Source: Antedon mediterranea
Lineage: Eukaryota; Echinodermata; Crinoidea; Comatulida; Antedonidae
Length of the DNA stretch: 64,000 bases
Direction of reading: 5' to 3'
NCBI RefSeq assembly: GCF_964355755.1
Contig: NC_092671.1
Span: 10,923,001-10,987,000, forward strand
Positions within the stretch are counted from its first letter, which is position 1. Each line of letters begins with the position of its first letter. A program made the position numbers and the translations under genes. Shown in pieces: positions 25,132 to 38,600 of this stretch. The notes beneath the pieces are model-generated. The model searched no databases. It was not told the origin of the DNA and saw only the letters and a program-made list of their open reading frames with translations.

Positions 25132-27590
25132 ATGAATTCAGTTAAACAGGTAATTACATTAATTTTAAGCAATACTACTCTAGAAATAGGTGTTTCATAT
25201 TTTTTAAATAATTACCGACTTAAGTTAACAATATACTGTACCAATACAGTGAAATACCATTTATTTTTTAGTCTAAAGTACAGGTAAGGTGTTCTACCTC
25301 TAGCTTATATTTTCACACAAACAAGAAGCATCTTCTTTCTAATATTTGTTTGTTAATCTTGTTAGGCCTACACACTATTCTGTACACTTTGAAGAAGCTA
25401 CCACGGCTTACGGTACATAACAATCCACAATTATATATACTTAATGATTTATAAGGAAATATATGTATTATTTGTGGAAAATCAATAAAGTGTGCAATTA
25501 CTACTGTACATTTGTTTTTGTTTTGTTTTGTTTTTTTTTCCAATGTAAGTTAATTAAGTAAGTTTTATCATCATTTACCTTTTATATGTTGTTGTTTATA
25601 TTTGTATGGACGCACCACCGAAAGGTGTGTGCCACTGATTCGAAAGTGAGTACCAATAAATACTGAATACTGAATAAACAAAAACAATTATAAAGTAAAC
25701 ACACATTTTTTTCGATAGTCATTAGTCAACAATCATTATTAGCATTATTTATCTTTTTTTACGCCATTTAATTGAATAATTATTTGTAAATTAAAATATG
25801 CAGATAATCTAAAATGGAATTAACGAAATATATCATAGCAACCAACTTCCAAACAGTCAAGCATTATGAATGCTTATGGAGATCAACGAGTTTCCGGATC
25901 GATTTGTCACTACACTACTGCATGAATTATGAATGAAATATGTCTCATATTAATACTACATAGGAAAATAGATTGGTTGATTTTTTGGAGGACATTTTAC
26001 ATCATTAATCAAAACAGAATCATTATTCTAGCAATTATGTATATAATTATAAGATAATTTACAAGTTCAAGTACAGTATTACACTTTTTATTTTTCACAG
26101 TTTGCGTCCGAAAAAGTTCTTGGACCTCAGCCTCCGTCGTACGGAGCACAATCGGCAGGATGTCCGCCACCAGGACAACCGGCAGGGTACCCTCCGCCAG
26201 GACAACCGGCAGGGTACCCTCCGCCAGGACAACCGGCAGGGTACCCTCCGCAAGGACAACCACCAGGATACCCTCCACCAGGATACCTTCCAACACAAGG
26301 TTATGCCCCACCGCCAAGTTACCCTCCACCGGTACAACCGCAACAAGCTTTTGTTGCGACGCAACCGCAACCGACTGGTGGTGTAGTCGTTATAAACACA
26401 CAATCGGCTCACCCTCAGCCAGCAGTCGTGCACACCACGGTTGTTCAAAGACCAAGGTATGTGTTTTTGACTTAGGAATTGAGCCTATCAGTACAAACCG
26501 TACGGTACGGAGTACAAACCATAATTTAGCACTCTTAAGCTCTGTGTACACTATCAACAACAACAGTGTGATGATGTGCCCAAATATGGTAGTGATATGA
26601 CGTCATCATGTCCATAACACAGTTTTTGTCACATAAAATTTGATAGTGTTGACACAGCTTTACCTCACAGATGTATTGTCCCCCTAAAAAATAATTGTTT
26701 TGTTAAATATGCCATTTTAATGTCACATAATAGTTATCTATTTTTACCAAAAATTGGATCTAAACAAAATTTTTTACCTGAAAACTATAATTTAAAGCAA
26801 AAAAGGGTCAAATTGGCTGCCAGCCAATAGATTTTTGGTTGAATTTAACAATTTATTATGTTATTTTATAAGTGAAAACATCTTTTTTTTTTCACAGAAG
26901 TGATTTACTTTATTAGAACTACAAAATAACCTATTCAAAGTCTGATTTAAGTAATCTTCATTTTTCATGTTTTTGGGGGACAATACATCTTTAACATTTA
27001 CATTATAGGTCTAAATTGGTTTAGAGGTCAGTACACAAAGTCCATATAAGATATGACACTGCAGAAGTTGCTTACTTGCTTATATAAAATAAAAATAAAT
27101 ATACTTAGAATACTAAACGTTGTGGTGGGACTTGGACAGAAACCAATTTGCCCCGTTTTAATTTTTATCTTTTACAGAGAACGGACAAACCATCTTGTAC
27201 ATCTTGGCATCACAATACTGTTCCCGTTATGGATATTCGTTTGGATTTTTATTGTAAGTTTAAGCCTAAGTTTAAATCACAATCATTTTATGTGCGTTTC
27301 TGTATACATAATATATGTGTATATAATAGATCATTGCTTGTATGAATAAGACAGCAACTGCTCATTACAGGGCGGGTGCCGTAACCACTGGACCTTGATG
27401 AATATTGACATTGAGCATTTATACATAATATGTCAAATCACTGTCAACTATAAATGCGCGAAAAATTAATTCAGAAAAATTCAAATTAAAAGGTAACCAA
27501 TACGATATACACCTGGAATACCAGAATATTCAAATACGCACCATTTAATATTCCCTTATTTTTGTTTCGCAGTGCATATTTGATGATTAG
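25132..27590 (+). CDS. Small PPxY-rich single-pass membrane protein, copy 2 (155 aa)
   Basis: Paralog of the gene at 19.4-21.2 kb with the same four-exon plan and phases: 25132-25149, 26101-26456, 27178-27253 and 27573-27590. The N-terminus is MNSVKQ. Residues about 14-80 hold repeats such as PPGQPAGYPPPGQPAGYP and SYPPPVQPQQAFV; PPSY is a PPxY motif. Then come a Val/Thr segment (PAVVHTTVVQRPRERTNH) and a single hydrophobic helix (LGITILFPLWIFVWIFI), ending CIFDD. The repeat of about 8 residues (GQPAGYPP) is expanded relative to copy 1. No signal peptide is seen, so a C-terminally anchored topology with a cytosolic P-rich head is likely (inference). It could also be read as an XYPPX-repeat protein of the annexin A7/CYSTM style. 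The first exon is tentative. Confidence 0.72.
26537..26661. mobile_element. MITE family M1, copy 4 (intron 2 of PPxY gene 2)
   Basis: Best preserved termini of the family: AAGCTCTGTGTACACTATCA and TTGATAGTGTTGACACAGCTT. The core reads TGCCCAAATATGGTAGTGAT and ATGACGTCATCATGTCCATA. The ATGACGTCAT palindrome in the core would also read as a CRE/AP-1-like site. Confidence 0.8.
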
Positions 27591-29317
27591 ATTGGCTATT
27601 GGACCAGTGTGAACAGCTATTGTAAATACCAGGGTAAATGGATAATTTATTTATTGGATGAGCATCATGGAACTATTTATTTTTGTACTGACTACATCAT
27701 TAATCCATGTGAACATTGTATGATGTGACGACAAGAAGTCAACAATTAAAAAATGTATATAAAAGCGGAAGATTAAAACGACCAGTGTTTAGACATATGC
27801 TGTTTTAACTAAATATAAAATGGAAAGAGATGGTTAAAAAAGGCCTAAAATTGATTGAATATGTTAACAGAGATGTAGCCAATCAGGTATCAAGTATTCT
27901 CTTCCCGGCATGGACTAAGTCTAATAAATCAATTCCAGCAAGATTGATTGATTAAATGGTGGATTGATTGAATGGATGTTTGAACTGACAGATGGATTGA
28001 TTTGATATACACATGTTTCAGTTGTTATTTATGAAACGAAAACACAAAACTATATTTACTGTATTTCTTCTGTACCTGTTGCGCAATATTGTTGTATATT
28101 ACATTAACACTGTATATAAAATAACAATTTTGGAAACATTGAATGAAAATAAAACATTCTCTTCTGTAACTGTTCAAAAGGTTTATCATTTAATTTGTAT
28201 TTTAAATACATTGCATTTCAATATATGATTTTTAACAACATTTTTATAATTTCACAATTATACACTTAAATAAATATTTGTTTTTTAAACTTTGTATTCA
28301 AAATACAAACAATTCATATCAAATATTTCCACAATATAATTTTTAGAAGTTTAAAAACAGATTTTCAATTCAACATATAAAAGGAGATGGAAATATGGTT
28401 TTATATATAAAATAATATATCTAAAATGTATATTATTTAATGTAATTGTAATGTATTCAATGATGTAACATCTTAATGATTGCATTGATTAACTTGGCAA
28501 GTACAGTGTTTCAAGTTTCTTTGGTTGTGTTACTTATATAAAGAGTACTGCAAGTTTTCCTATATAAAATATATACTGTATGATTGACATAAAATTATCT
28601 ATTAAATACATCCTTCTAAAAAGTATTACTTTACTATTACTAACTATTATTAGTACACAATAAGTACTGAAACATCAATTGAATCATTTGAAACACTTTG
28701 TAAAGTTTGTTTTTAAAAATCTGCCTCACACAATTAATGACTGATTCTATTGTGAACCTGTTTTCCGCTTGAACAATCATCATAAATAAAATAGTTCACA
28801 TTAAAGCCACAGATCATAAATCTAATTTTAGGTCAAAAACTGCATTTTATGTTAATTTAAATACTATAGGCCTATGGGCTTATTCGATAATTTAGTTTTG
28901 TAAAATGGTAAAAATATGAAATACAAGTTGATTTTAATCATTTAAGCAGCTCGCTATAAATACCAGCATGCATTGCACACAGATTAATATTTTTGTTTCG
29001 CTTCTGTGATGCACCCACTTTTGATCGATCACAAAGGCAAAACAAATGGAAGTACAGTAACTTTTCAGCGAAAATACTGGGTCTTTCGTTTTGTTTTAAC
29101 AAATTCTGCTAAACACAGAAAGACAATTAATACAGCAACTAGAAAACGCCAGGCTAGGCCTATAGCTAGAGTACAATGTTCATATGTTTACCAGCTAGGC
29201 CTATAAAACTAAGCTCAGCTAGGCTACATACCGTCCATGAGAGGACATTTACAAAATGTCAACATTGTAGGGAAAGTGTCCTAAAAACAATCTAATTAAA
29301 GATGTATTATGAAAAAA
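27591..29317. other. Intergenic sequence, no gene seen
   Basis: About 1.7 kb of AT-rich sequence between the convergent PPxY gene 2 and the SLC5 gene. The first part is the probable 3' UTR and flank of the PPxY gene. I found no exon or structured repeat that I can support. Confidence 0.45.
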
Positions 29318-29440
29318 GTGTGATCTGATCTAAATATAGTAGTGATATGCCCAAATATGGTAGTGATATGACATCATCATGTCCATATATATATTACATC
29401 TTTTTGTCACATAAAGTTTGATAATGTAGACAGAGCTTTA
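29318..29440. mobile_element. MITE family M1, copy 5, left end lost
   Basis: Matches the family core (TATGCCCAAATATGGTAGTG, TATGACATCATCATGTCCAT) and right terminus (AAGTTTGATAATGTAGACAG). The left inverted repeat is missing. Confidence 0.65.
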
Positions 29441-29607
29441 GTTAATGAACATCTAACTGTTTGGTAAAGCCCATCTTAAATAATTATTCAAATTACTATA
29501 AATAATCTAACTTAATTAGCTAGTAAGCACCTCAGCTCTTAATATAATATTGTGCAATTTAAAATAATGAAAAGCATACAGACCTACTGTATTGCTTTCA
29601 TGGTATC

Positions 29608-32600
29608 TTAAACATTGTCTTCATGAAATTCCAATTTCCCATTTGGATGTTTCTGGTCGTCATGGTATTCATCTGAAAGGTAGTCTTCACCTCCTTCCTA
29701 AAAACAATAAATTGATACATTTTTATGTTTAATGACATTAATTGAATATTATACGTAGGTGTTAATTGTGGTAAGACAATAATAATAGTTCATTCCTATA
29801 TAGCACATATAAGCAAGCTCTCAATTTATACACCTGGGTGGACAGAGGCAAATGTAAGTGCCTTGCCTAAGATACAAGCAATGCGGCGAGAGTTGGATTT
29901 GAATCACGATCTCACGATCAGTACTCCAATGTCCAACACACTGCGCCACATGCCCTATTTAGAGGGTAAGGTTCATTATGGGGGTCGATAGGTTGATATA
30001 TTTAGGAGTTAGGTAGATATATTTGGCTTTCTAAGAGGTATTCTTCTAAAACAAAGAAGGGATTATTCTACTGTATACCTAAACTAGACCGTCTAATGAT
30101 GGTAGACCTAGGGTGGTTTTACTTTTTTACACTTCTTACCTCATAATCATACTCCACCCCACACCTTGCATACTTCTTAAAAGATTCTGGTATACAACAG
30201 CAGACAGTTTCCACAACAGGAGATATCAATTTGGGGTTAACATCTTTTGGATCTGTGCGACCTTTATATATGAATACAAAAATGTAATACTATAATTACA
30301 AATATTTTATACAAGCAAACATACAGCACAAACACATTATTACATTACGGAGACTTTAAATAACCCACAATATTTCGATAAATTATTAATACATGTAAAA
30401 TGCATTTACAGTATATTACTACAGTAGAACTACTATTAAGGGGAGCCAAAAAGTGTCACCTGAAGAGAGGCGTCTTCTGAACAGGGTGTCCTAAACAATA
30501 TGTACAAAATAAATTATTCAATTTACATTATAAAGTTAATGAACTTAATCTTACCAGTAATAAAACTTGTTATTAAGCCAATGATGACAACAGTCAGACA
30601 GCCAATGGCACTATACCAAATGTACGAAACGTGATACAAGTCCGCAAACACTGGACTACAAGGAGAAAATGTTTTTATGCTTCCATATGATCTCTTTTTA
30701 ATACAAATAGAACTGTATCCAGACCCCACTACCAGCCCATCAATATACAAATTTTTGGGCCAAATTGAGCATTATGATGAGTGAAAAATTGCTGTGTGTG
30801 CGCAGGCTGTCTATGACTGCTTGTGTTGGAAAACAATATTGATTGGTGTAAAAGACTATTTATCAAATTAGGAAACTGGAAAGGTTATAGAAACAGAAAT
30901 GCAGGTAATGTGGAAACAGCTATTTCAATCTATTGCGCGAATGAAGGCTTTAGGGCTCACAGTTTTTAAAAAACTGCGCATTATACCAGTATAATTCACG
31001 TTTTATTTCCAAAATATATAGCATGTAGAAACAGTTCAGTTTATCAAGTACATTTAGCATGGAATACCATCATCAGACACATGAATTATTATGATTAATA
31101 TTAATACTGTTTCCCATCTGTTTTTTTAAAGCAGAACTTCTCAAATCTCAAAAACTCATAAAAAGCCACACTGAATGCTAACACAAACATACAGGTATGG
31201 CTTACAATGTCATAATCATAAGTATTTTCATTACAGCTGGTCAATTAAAATTCATTGCATATTGTCTCATGGTATACTACTACCAGTATAATGTGTTTTT
31301 ATTGTTCCCAAGCAATGCAAGTTTAAAAGATGGATATTTTGTCTTACTCTTATACAGTACAAGTAAAAAATAAAATCACTTGTAGAGATTGAAAATTGTT
31401 TTTTTTTTTGTGTCAAAGTGAAATAAGTAGGAATACAATCTTTAAAATGTAGTGTATGTTTATAATCGATATTATAAATGTGATGCGATTTGATTTAAAC
31501 ATTTAAACTAAATGTCCGGACAGAAATGCAAAGTTTTTGGAGAAACAAAATTGTATTAAGGTAAATTAGATAATAACCAATAGATGCAATATATATTTAT
31601 ATGTATTTTACACAAGGAGAAATAAAATGCTTATTTAAATGCATGGTGTAGACATAAATATTATTTCAACATCTTATAGCCACAGGTAATTAATTAAAAC
31701 ATCATTATGAATGGTTTATACTCACTCAGGCTCCTCTGTTACTATTGTGTCTGTCAATGTGATTGGTTGCCATGTTGTATATGTCACATTTTGCGTTTCA
31801 TAGCAGCCCTCAGTTGATGTTGGTAAAGCAGGATTGGTTGGAGGATTAAAGTAAGTACCTACACTTATCCAGATACACATAGCAAAGCCAGACAACAACC
31901 CTACCAGTCCACCCTGACAAAAAAAGAAAATGTTATAATTGTCAGCTAAATTACTAAATTTAGGATGTTTTGAATCTATATATTTTGATTAAATTCTGTT
32001 AATACTGATAGTTAAAAAATTTTCTAAATTTCACATACTGAAATAATTCTTTAATGGTTACTGTAAATTTGAACTACAGTAGCGACCACTCTCACCTTTG
32101 ACCTGACCTTAAGCAATAAACCATAGGTGATGTTGATAACAAGATACAATTTGTCACCAAGTCTAAATTTTGAAAAATGTAAAATAGATAAAACGTACCC
32201 ATTTATTAGAACAAGGAAAGAATAAGCCAAGACTAAAGACACCCAATAAAGGTCCACCAACGACTCCAAGTAAGCTAAGTGCAACCTGCAATACTGGGCC
32301 TAGCTTAGATGCTGCAAATGCCAAACATATGGCCATGATTCCATATGCACATGCTGGAAAAATGGGTACATAATACATAAATTAAACAATGATAGAATTA
32401 TTTATATATAATCAAACATAAATATTTTTGGCAATGTTAAAATGTCAAAACAGTAATGGAAAGAGTACTGTACTATAATATATTTAAAAATTCACACTTG
32501 AACACCGCCAGTAAAAATGCGGAGTTGATCCGGAATTGTAAAACCAGAGTCGTACCCGGGACGCAAAAATGCGGAAATGTCGGCCGGTGTAAACGACGTA

Positions 32601-35600
32601 AAAAGTTACCCAGGTCGCTGAATCACCCGGGTAAGTGATGCGGAATGTATTCAGCGTCAAGTTAACCCTGGACGCACCCGAGATGAACCCATGTTTGCGG
32701 TGTAAAACGCTCAGCGTATCTTTACCCGTTTGTTTACTATCCTCGCTCATTATAGTATTTAATTTACATAAAATTAGGATAAGATTGATTTTGTTTATTC
32801 GCTTATTTAATAAATAAAACTTATGGTTATTTGTTATTCATTTTTATTTCAAGATATTATTCTTCACGAGTAGACTTCATTTTTGTGTGTATTGCCATAA
32901 AACAAAATTGTAGGAGATATAATGAGCAGACCATTACTAGGGTGTCTCTTCATGCGTGAGAGGTCGATATTTCGATTGATCTAGAACATTTACACAGGTT
33001 GGTATTTTGCAGTGTAAATAAACGCAACACGTGTCATTCCCGGGTTATGAATCGGGTGTAAAAAGAAAATTTATCCAGACACGACACGGGTTTGTTATAA
33101 GCTCGGCGGTGTAAAAGGGGTATTAGAGTTATAAAGCCAATTACAACTACATAAAAAATATATTTTCCTTAGTGTTCAAATTAAACAAAAAAGTACTGAC
33201 TGCACAAAAACTGGGCTACAGTACTTTCTAGTAAGGGTTTTCTAAATATTGATATCACTATTATGAAGTTGTTTTATACGACGATTATCCAAAGTGTATT
33301 ATCTTACTGTCTGATTTGTAACTATGGTAATTAATTTAAGAAAGATAAAAAAAGGTTAAATAAAATTGTGAAAAGAGCTGTTAAACTTATAGTCGATATG
33401 CCAATCTACCTGGATGAATTATATAGTGATAGATCAATACAGGCTGCTTTGCGTATAATGGGTAATATCAGTATCAGTATCAGTAAACACTTTTGCCAAA
33501 AAACTATAGTCCTTCAGAAAGACATCAAATTTGTGGTGAATAAATCTACCTAAAACTTTAGTGACCAGTGTTGCTTTTGTGTCAGACAAAAATCTGGTGT
33601 TTTTACTACGTTGGATTGGTTTGATGACATCTTCTAAAGTTACCGCAGCTAGTGAATTAAGACCAGAAGATACAGTACTACATGGAAATAAAATAATAAT
33701 AATAATGACAGAAAAACTCTGGGAAGGAAACATATTGCACATATAACTATAAATTAATTGTGTTTTAATTTTTTCATATCTAGGGGGTATTTATTTGATT
33801 ATACATGTTACCATATCACAACCAAAAAAATAAAAGTCTCCCCGAATAAACGGCCCCTAAAAACTCTCCTGAAAAACTCTGGGAAGGAAACATATTGCAC
33901 ATATAACTATAAATTAATTGTGTTTTATTTTTTTCATATCTAGGAGGTATTTATTTGATTATACATGTTACCATATCAGAACCAAAAAAGTCTCCCCCGA
34001 ATAAACGGCCCCTAAAAACTCTCCTGAACATTAAACGTTTATTTGAGAAAATGTGGTAGTTATTTATATCTTTTATTAGTAAAAAATAAATATGTTTGTT
34101 TTAAGTTCAATATATCATGTTTATATACAGTGAAGTAAGTTCAATATATCAAATTGTTATTACAGCCTATTAAAAAAAATACTGGCAATATAAAATTAAT
34201 TTTTTTTTATGTCTATTGATAAAAATAATTTACCTTAGAGCACCACTAAATATTGCTGCAACAAATATTCCAGCCAATCCGTTAATAAAGCCAAGTTTAT
34301 CCATGACATAGTATGGAAGAAGCTGAACAAATAAAATGTATATATGCTAGGTTGCACACCATCACCAACATACATTCAATGATGTATGAGATATTGTAAC
34401 ATTCTGCCTATATTATACACTATGAGCACAATAGATGGTAAATGCCTTTATAAATTCCATATTAATCTCATTAACAGTTAATTTTATGTCATTTCTTTCA
34501 ATATGAATTGTTATGGCAGATGTTCAACTCTCTATACAAAAATGTATTTCTATGTTGGAAAACTGCACATCTAATTATAATCCACAAAAATAAAATTGAA
34601 AATTCTAGTTCTTGTGCCAAATTTTGGTACTTTAAAATCAATGTAATAATGTTATAAAATCAAAATACACACCTGATCAGCACTGGTGATATAGCCAGCT
34701 TTGATTGGGTCACAATCGGCGTAAACGGCGAAGATGACCAAACCGCACATCATTGTTAAACTTATCAATATAGTTATCAAAGGTAGATTAATGTATAATG
34801 ACCTACAAAACAATAAAGTAATTATTATACTAATGAGAAAATATTGACATATGAGAAAATTGACATTAACCCCTACAGACTCATGGTAAATGTTTCTAAT
34901 GACGTGAATGGAAATTAAATGATTTTATAAGTCGAGTTTCAACTTTTGAACTGTAAAGCTAAAGTACCTCTCATTTGAATATGATGAATATAAAAAAAGC
35001 CTGAGCCTATCCTAGGCATAACCCACAATCTTCAAATGCTGCATCAATTTTTACTTTTTAACAATTTTATTAAATAGAAATAAAAATAACAAAATAAGTA
35101 AAAAAAAAAACAATTTAAATTTCATTTTAATTTGTGGAAATGAACAAACAATTACTTAATATCGGTTATCTTTGATAAATTGATATTACCAATAAATTAT
35201 CAAACAATTTCAAAATAATTTGTATTCGTTAACGCAAATATATATTTTCAGTAATGATAATTAGCCATGACGTACATTTGAGCGTCCTTTAATGTTGGAC
35301 AGCTGAGATAACGTTGGACTGACGCCTGATTACATCCGTATGTACCTAACCATGTAAAAGTACCACCGATAATCAGATTCCAAACTGTATGTCGATTTCT
35401 TGGATCAACGCTAAAGCTGTGAAAATAATAAGATTACTATAATTGAACAATGAATTTTAATAATTATACTATAGTGATATGAAATACAATGAAGTAATAC
35501 ACATTAATCCAAAGTTTATTGTACATAGGTGTGGCTATAATATTTGCATATTCTAATCTAAAATAACTGTGGTTAGTTTAGTTGTACAATAGTTCTAAGT

Positions 35601-38600
35601 TCACATCCTGGTAATGTCAACATTTTTTCTCAAAAACCAATTCCACATTGTAACACTTTACACATTTTTGTAGAGCTATTTATGAATATGTTTGTTTTGT
35701 AAACACATTATTTTAAGCCAGTGATTAAACTCATTATGTCCCTATTCATTATATGAAATCTGTTTATTAGAGTTCCTAATTTTGTATTATTTATATTTTT
35801 GTTTTGAGGAGGCTATTCACTACAAGCTATGCTTTCATTTAGGCTCCTCCACTTAAAGCTTGGTTCCCACTAGAAAGAACGTAACGCAAGGACGTAAACG
35901 CAACGCAAGCGTTTTAACCAATGACAAGCGAAGTAGGCCATCGCTTAATTGTGATTGGTCGATTCACTTGCGTTGCGTTACGTCCTTGTGTTGCATCGTT
36001 AGTGGGAACCACGCTTTAAGTTATTAGTGAAAGTGAAATAAAATGAAAATCTTGTAATGATTATATGAGGATGCAATTCACAATTAAAATATTGTTCTAA
36101 TTATAAATTCAATTAGATGCATACTCCCAAGTATTGATTCTGCCATTCTGCTTGTTGATTTCCCAGATATTCCCAAATCCATCAAGAGCAACCGCAGCTT
36201 GAATTACAATCGTTAATAGACCAACGAACATGATGCAAGATTGAAACACGTCCGTCCATATCACGGCTTTTAAACCACCCTATGTAGAAAAGAGAAAACA
36301 CATTGAAAATCTGAAATTAACACAATTTATAATACAGGCATGTGCATCATCTTAATTATCTTATCTTCTAAAGTGGGCACTGTAAACAACATATTTTTTT
36401 TTTTACCATAGTAAATGAGGGTGATCCATCCAGCAATTGCTGATCATTAGGGACCCTCAGAGCTTCACAAGACAAACATATACACAAGTCTTATTACAAG
36501 TTATTGGGAGTGGAGTTGTAATTGAGTCCTTAGAAAAATCCTGACATGTGATGGACTTGAACCCAGGACCCTTGGAGTGGTAGCCAAGCATCATAACCAC
36601 CAAGCCACAACTCCACTCATTCTGTTTATATTTAGGGTGGTAGAACACGTTTCCTAATTAAGGCTTAAAACTGTTATTAGGTGCAGTGTACACAATTAAA
36701 GAGCCCACTACATTATTCAGAAAGATTTGAGTTAGCGGTATTCTGAGACATTTTATCCCCCGGTAATTTATCACTGTGTTCGGCTAACAATCCTACTAGT
36801 AAAATCACTTTGTTAGGGAAACTAGAAGAATGAACCATGTCTCCAATGCTATTGAAAGCAAAAATATAATTTTTATTTTAAATATATTGGATTGTCACTA
36901 AAAAGTCCAACAGTGATAAAAATTGATATTTTTTCAGAATCGACATCCATAATCAATAACAATCAATACAAAAAATAAATACAGTATAAAATTCAGATAC
37001 CAAACAACCTAGCAGTGCAGTACTAGTTTATTCCAAGTTAAACATAGTTTAAATGTTAGAAAGGAATGAACTCTAATAAAGGAAGGAAGATCACCATTTT
37101 TAGTATCAATATGTTTATAAAATATTAATAAATTAATGCATAAATAAATGCAACATATGACATTCCACTGTATACTTACCAAAGATGTATAAAATGTGCA
37201 TACTAAACCAATACCAGCAATAGAACCATATAAACTCAAACCAGTTACTAAAATAGAAAAACATATTCATTATCATTATATCTCTTAGGCATGGCTTCTA
37301 ATCTTTACAACACTATCATAAAAAACCATTGAATTCTTTACTCCATGGCGTGAGTAATTAGATTTGCTCACAAAAGAAAATTATTAACGACCATGGGTGG
37401 TTAGGTATCAGTTCTTTGCAGTAGACTACTAACAACAAAGTAACCCTTGGGAGGAATGCTAATAGTGAAATACAGTTAAGTTCATGCTGAGTTCCTTGAA
37501 CAATATGGTAATTAAGTCACTTAGTTTATATTATAAACTAAGTACACTGATGATATTGATGTTAATACAAATTTCATCCTAGATTTATAATTAATTTTCA
37601 ATCACAATATAATGTGGCATGCCCTTTAATAAATTATCAATAAAATACTGTATACTTAGTATAGGATTTCTGCATATCTAGCAGAAGATTCTGGGTTTGA
37701 ATATATTGGTTTTTCAGATTCCTTCATCTTCACTATTTACAAATTAATAAAGTAAATTCCACTTTATCACTGGGAAGTTTATAATAGATAAAAAAATCAT
37801 TAAAAAGATTGTTTTTTAATTAAGAACACAATCTAGACTGAGAAATGAAGATAACTTAGGCCAACCTACCAGCATTCAAAGCAAGAGCTGGTGCATAAAG
37901 TACAACAGACATATACATCACCTATCATTGAAAAGAAACATTTGTTAGAGTTTCATTTTAGGCAGTGTTTCCGCAGTCCAAAATTAACCGATAAAAATTA
38001 ACAGATGAACTGCCTGTGAAAACAGGGTTTAACCGATTCCACTCGAGAAAAATTAACCGATAATTATCTCATTCAAATCGGATAATTATCGGAAATGTGA
38101 TAATTTTAAGCTTTGCAATGCACTTGTGATGTCACAGCGATATCCTTAATCTCGCGATGTTTCTGAAATCATATGTACATCCCTAATACATTGTTAAAAT
38201 ATGGTCCCCGGTCAAGTTGTCCTTTAAAGGGAAAATCTAGAATAAGACATTACAATATTTTTTTAATCCATCAATTAAAAAAAGAGTGCAGCACCAAAAC
38301 TAATAATTCATAAATTATGTTTTATTTTTAACTAAATGTGATAATTTTAATACATTCAATTTTAATATAAAAAATAAATATCGTTAAATAGTATATTGCT
38401 CTGTGCTTTAATTAATTACAGGTTCTTAATATTAATAAGAATCTAAATTAAGTATTTACCATGTAGATTATAAATGCTGATGTCCCAATGACACGAACCC
38501 AAATACTAAATCGCAATTCAAGATACTGAAAAATAAAAGAAATATCATTATCATAGATTAATCTTAATAATTCTTATAAAATCAAATAGGCCTAAGCCTA

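Noticed and set aside
26095-26448. Minus-strand ORFs opposite PPxY gene 2, arginine/leucine-rich
   Set aside because: Antisense readings of the proline-rich repeat exon.
36520-36610. tRNA gene
   Set aside because: Box A and box B are present but the cloverleaf stems do not close; it is the head of a SINE.
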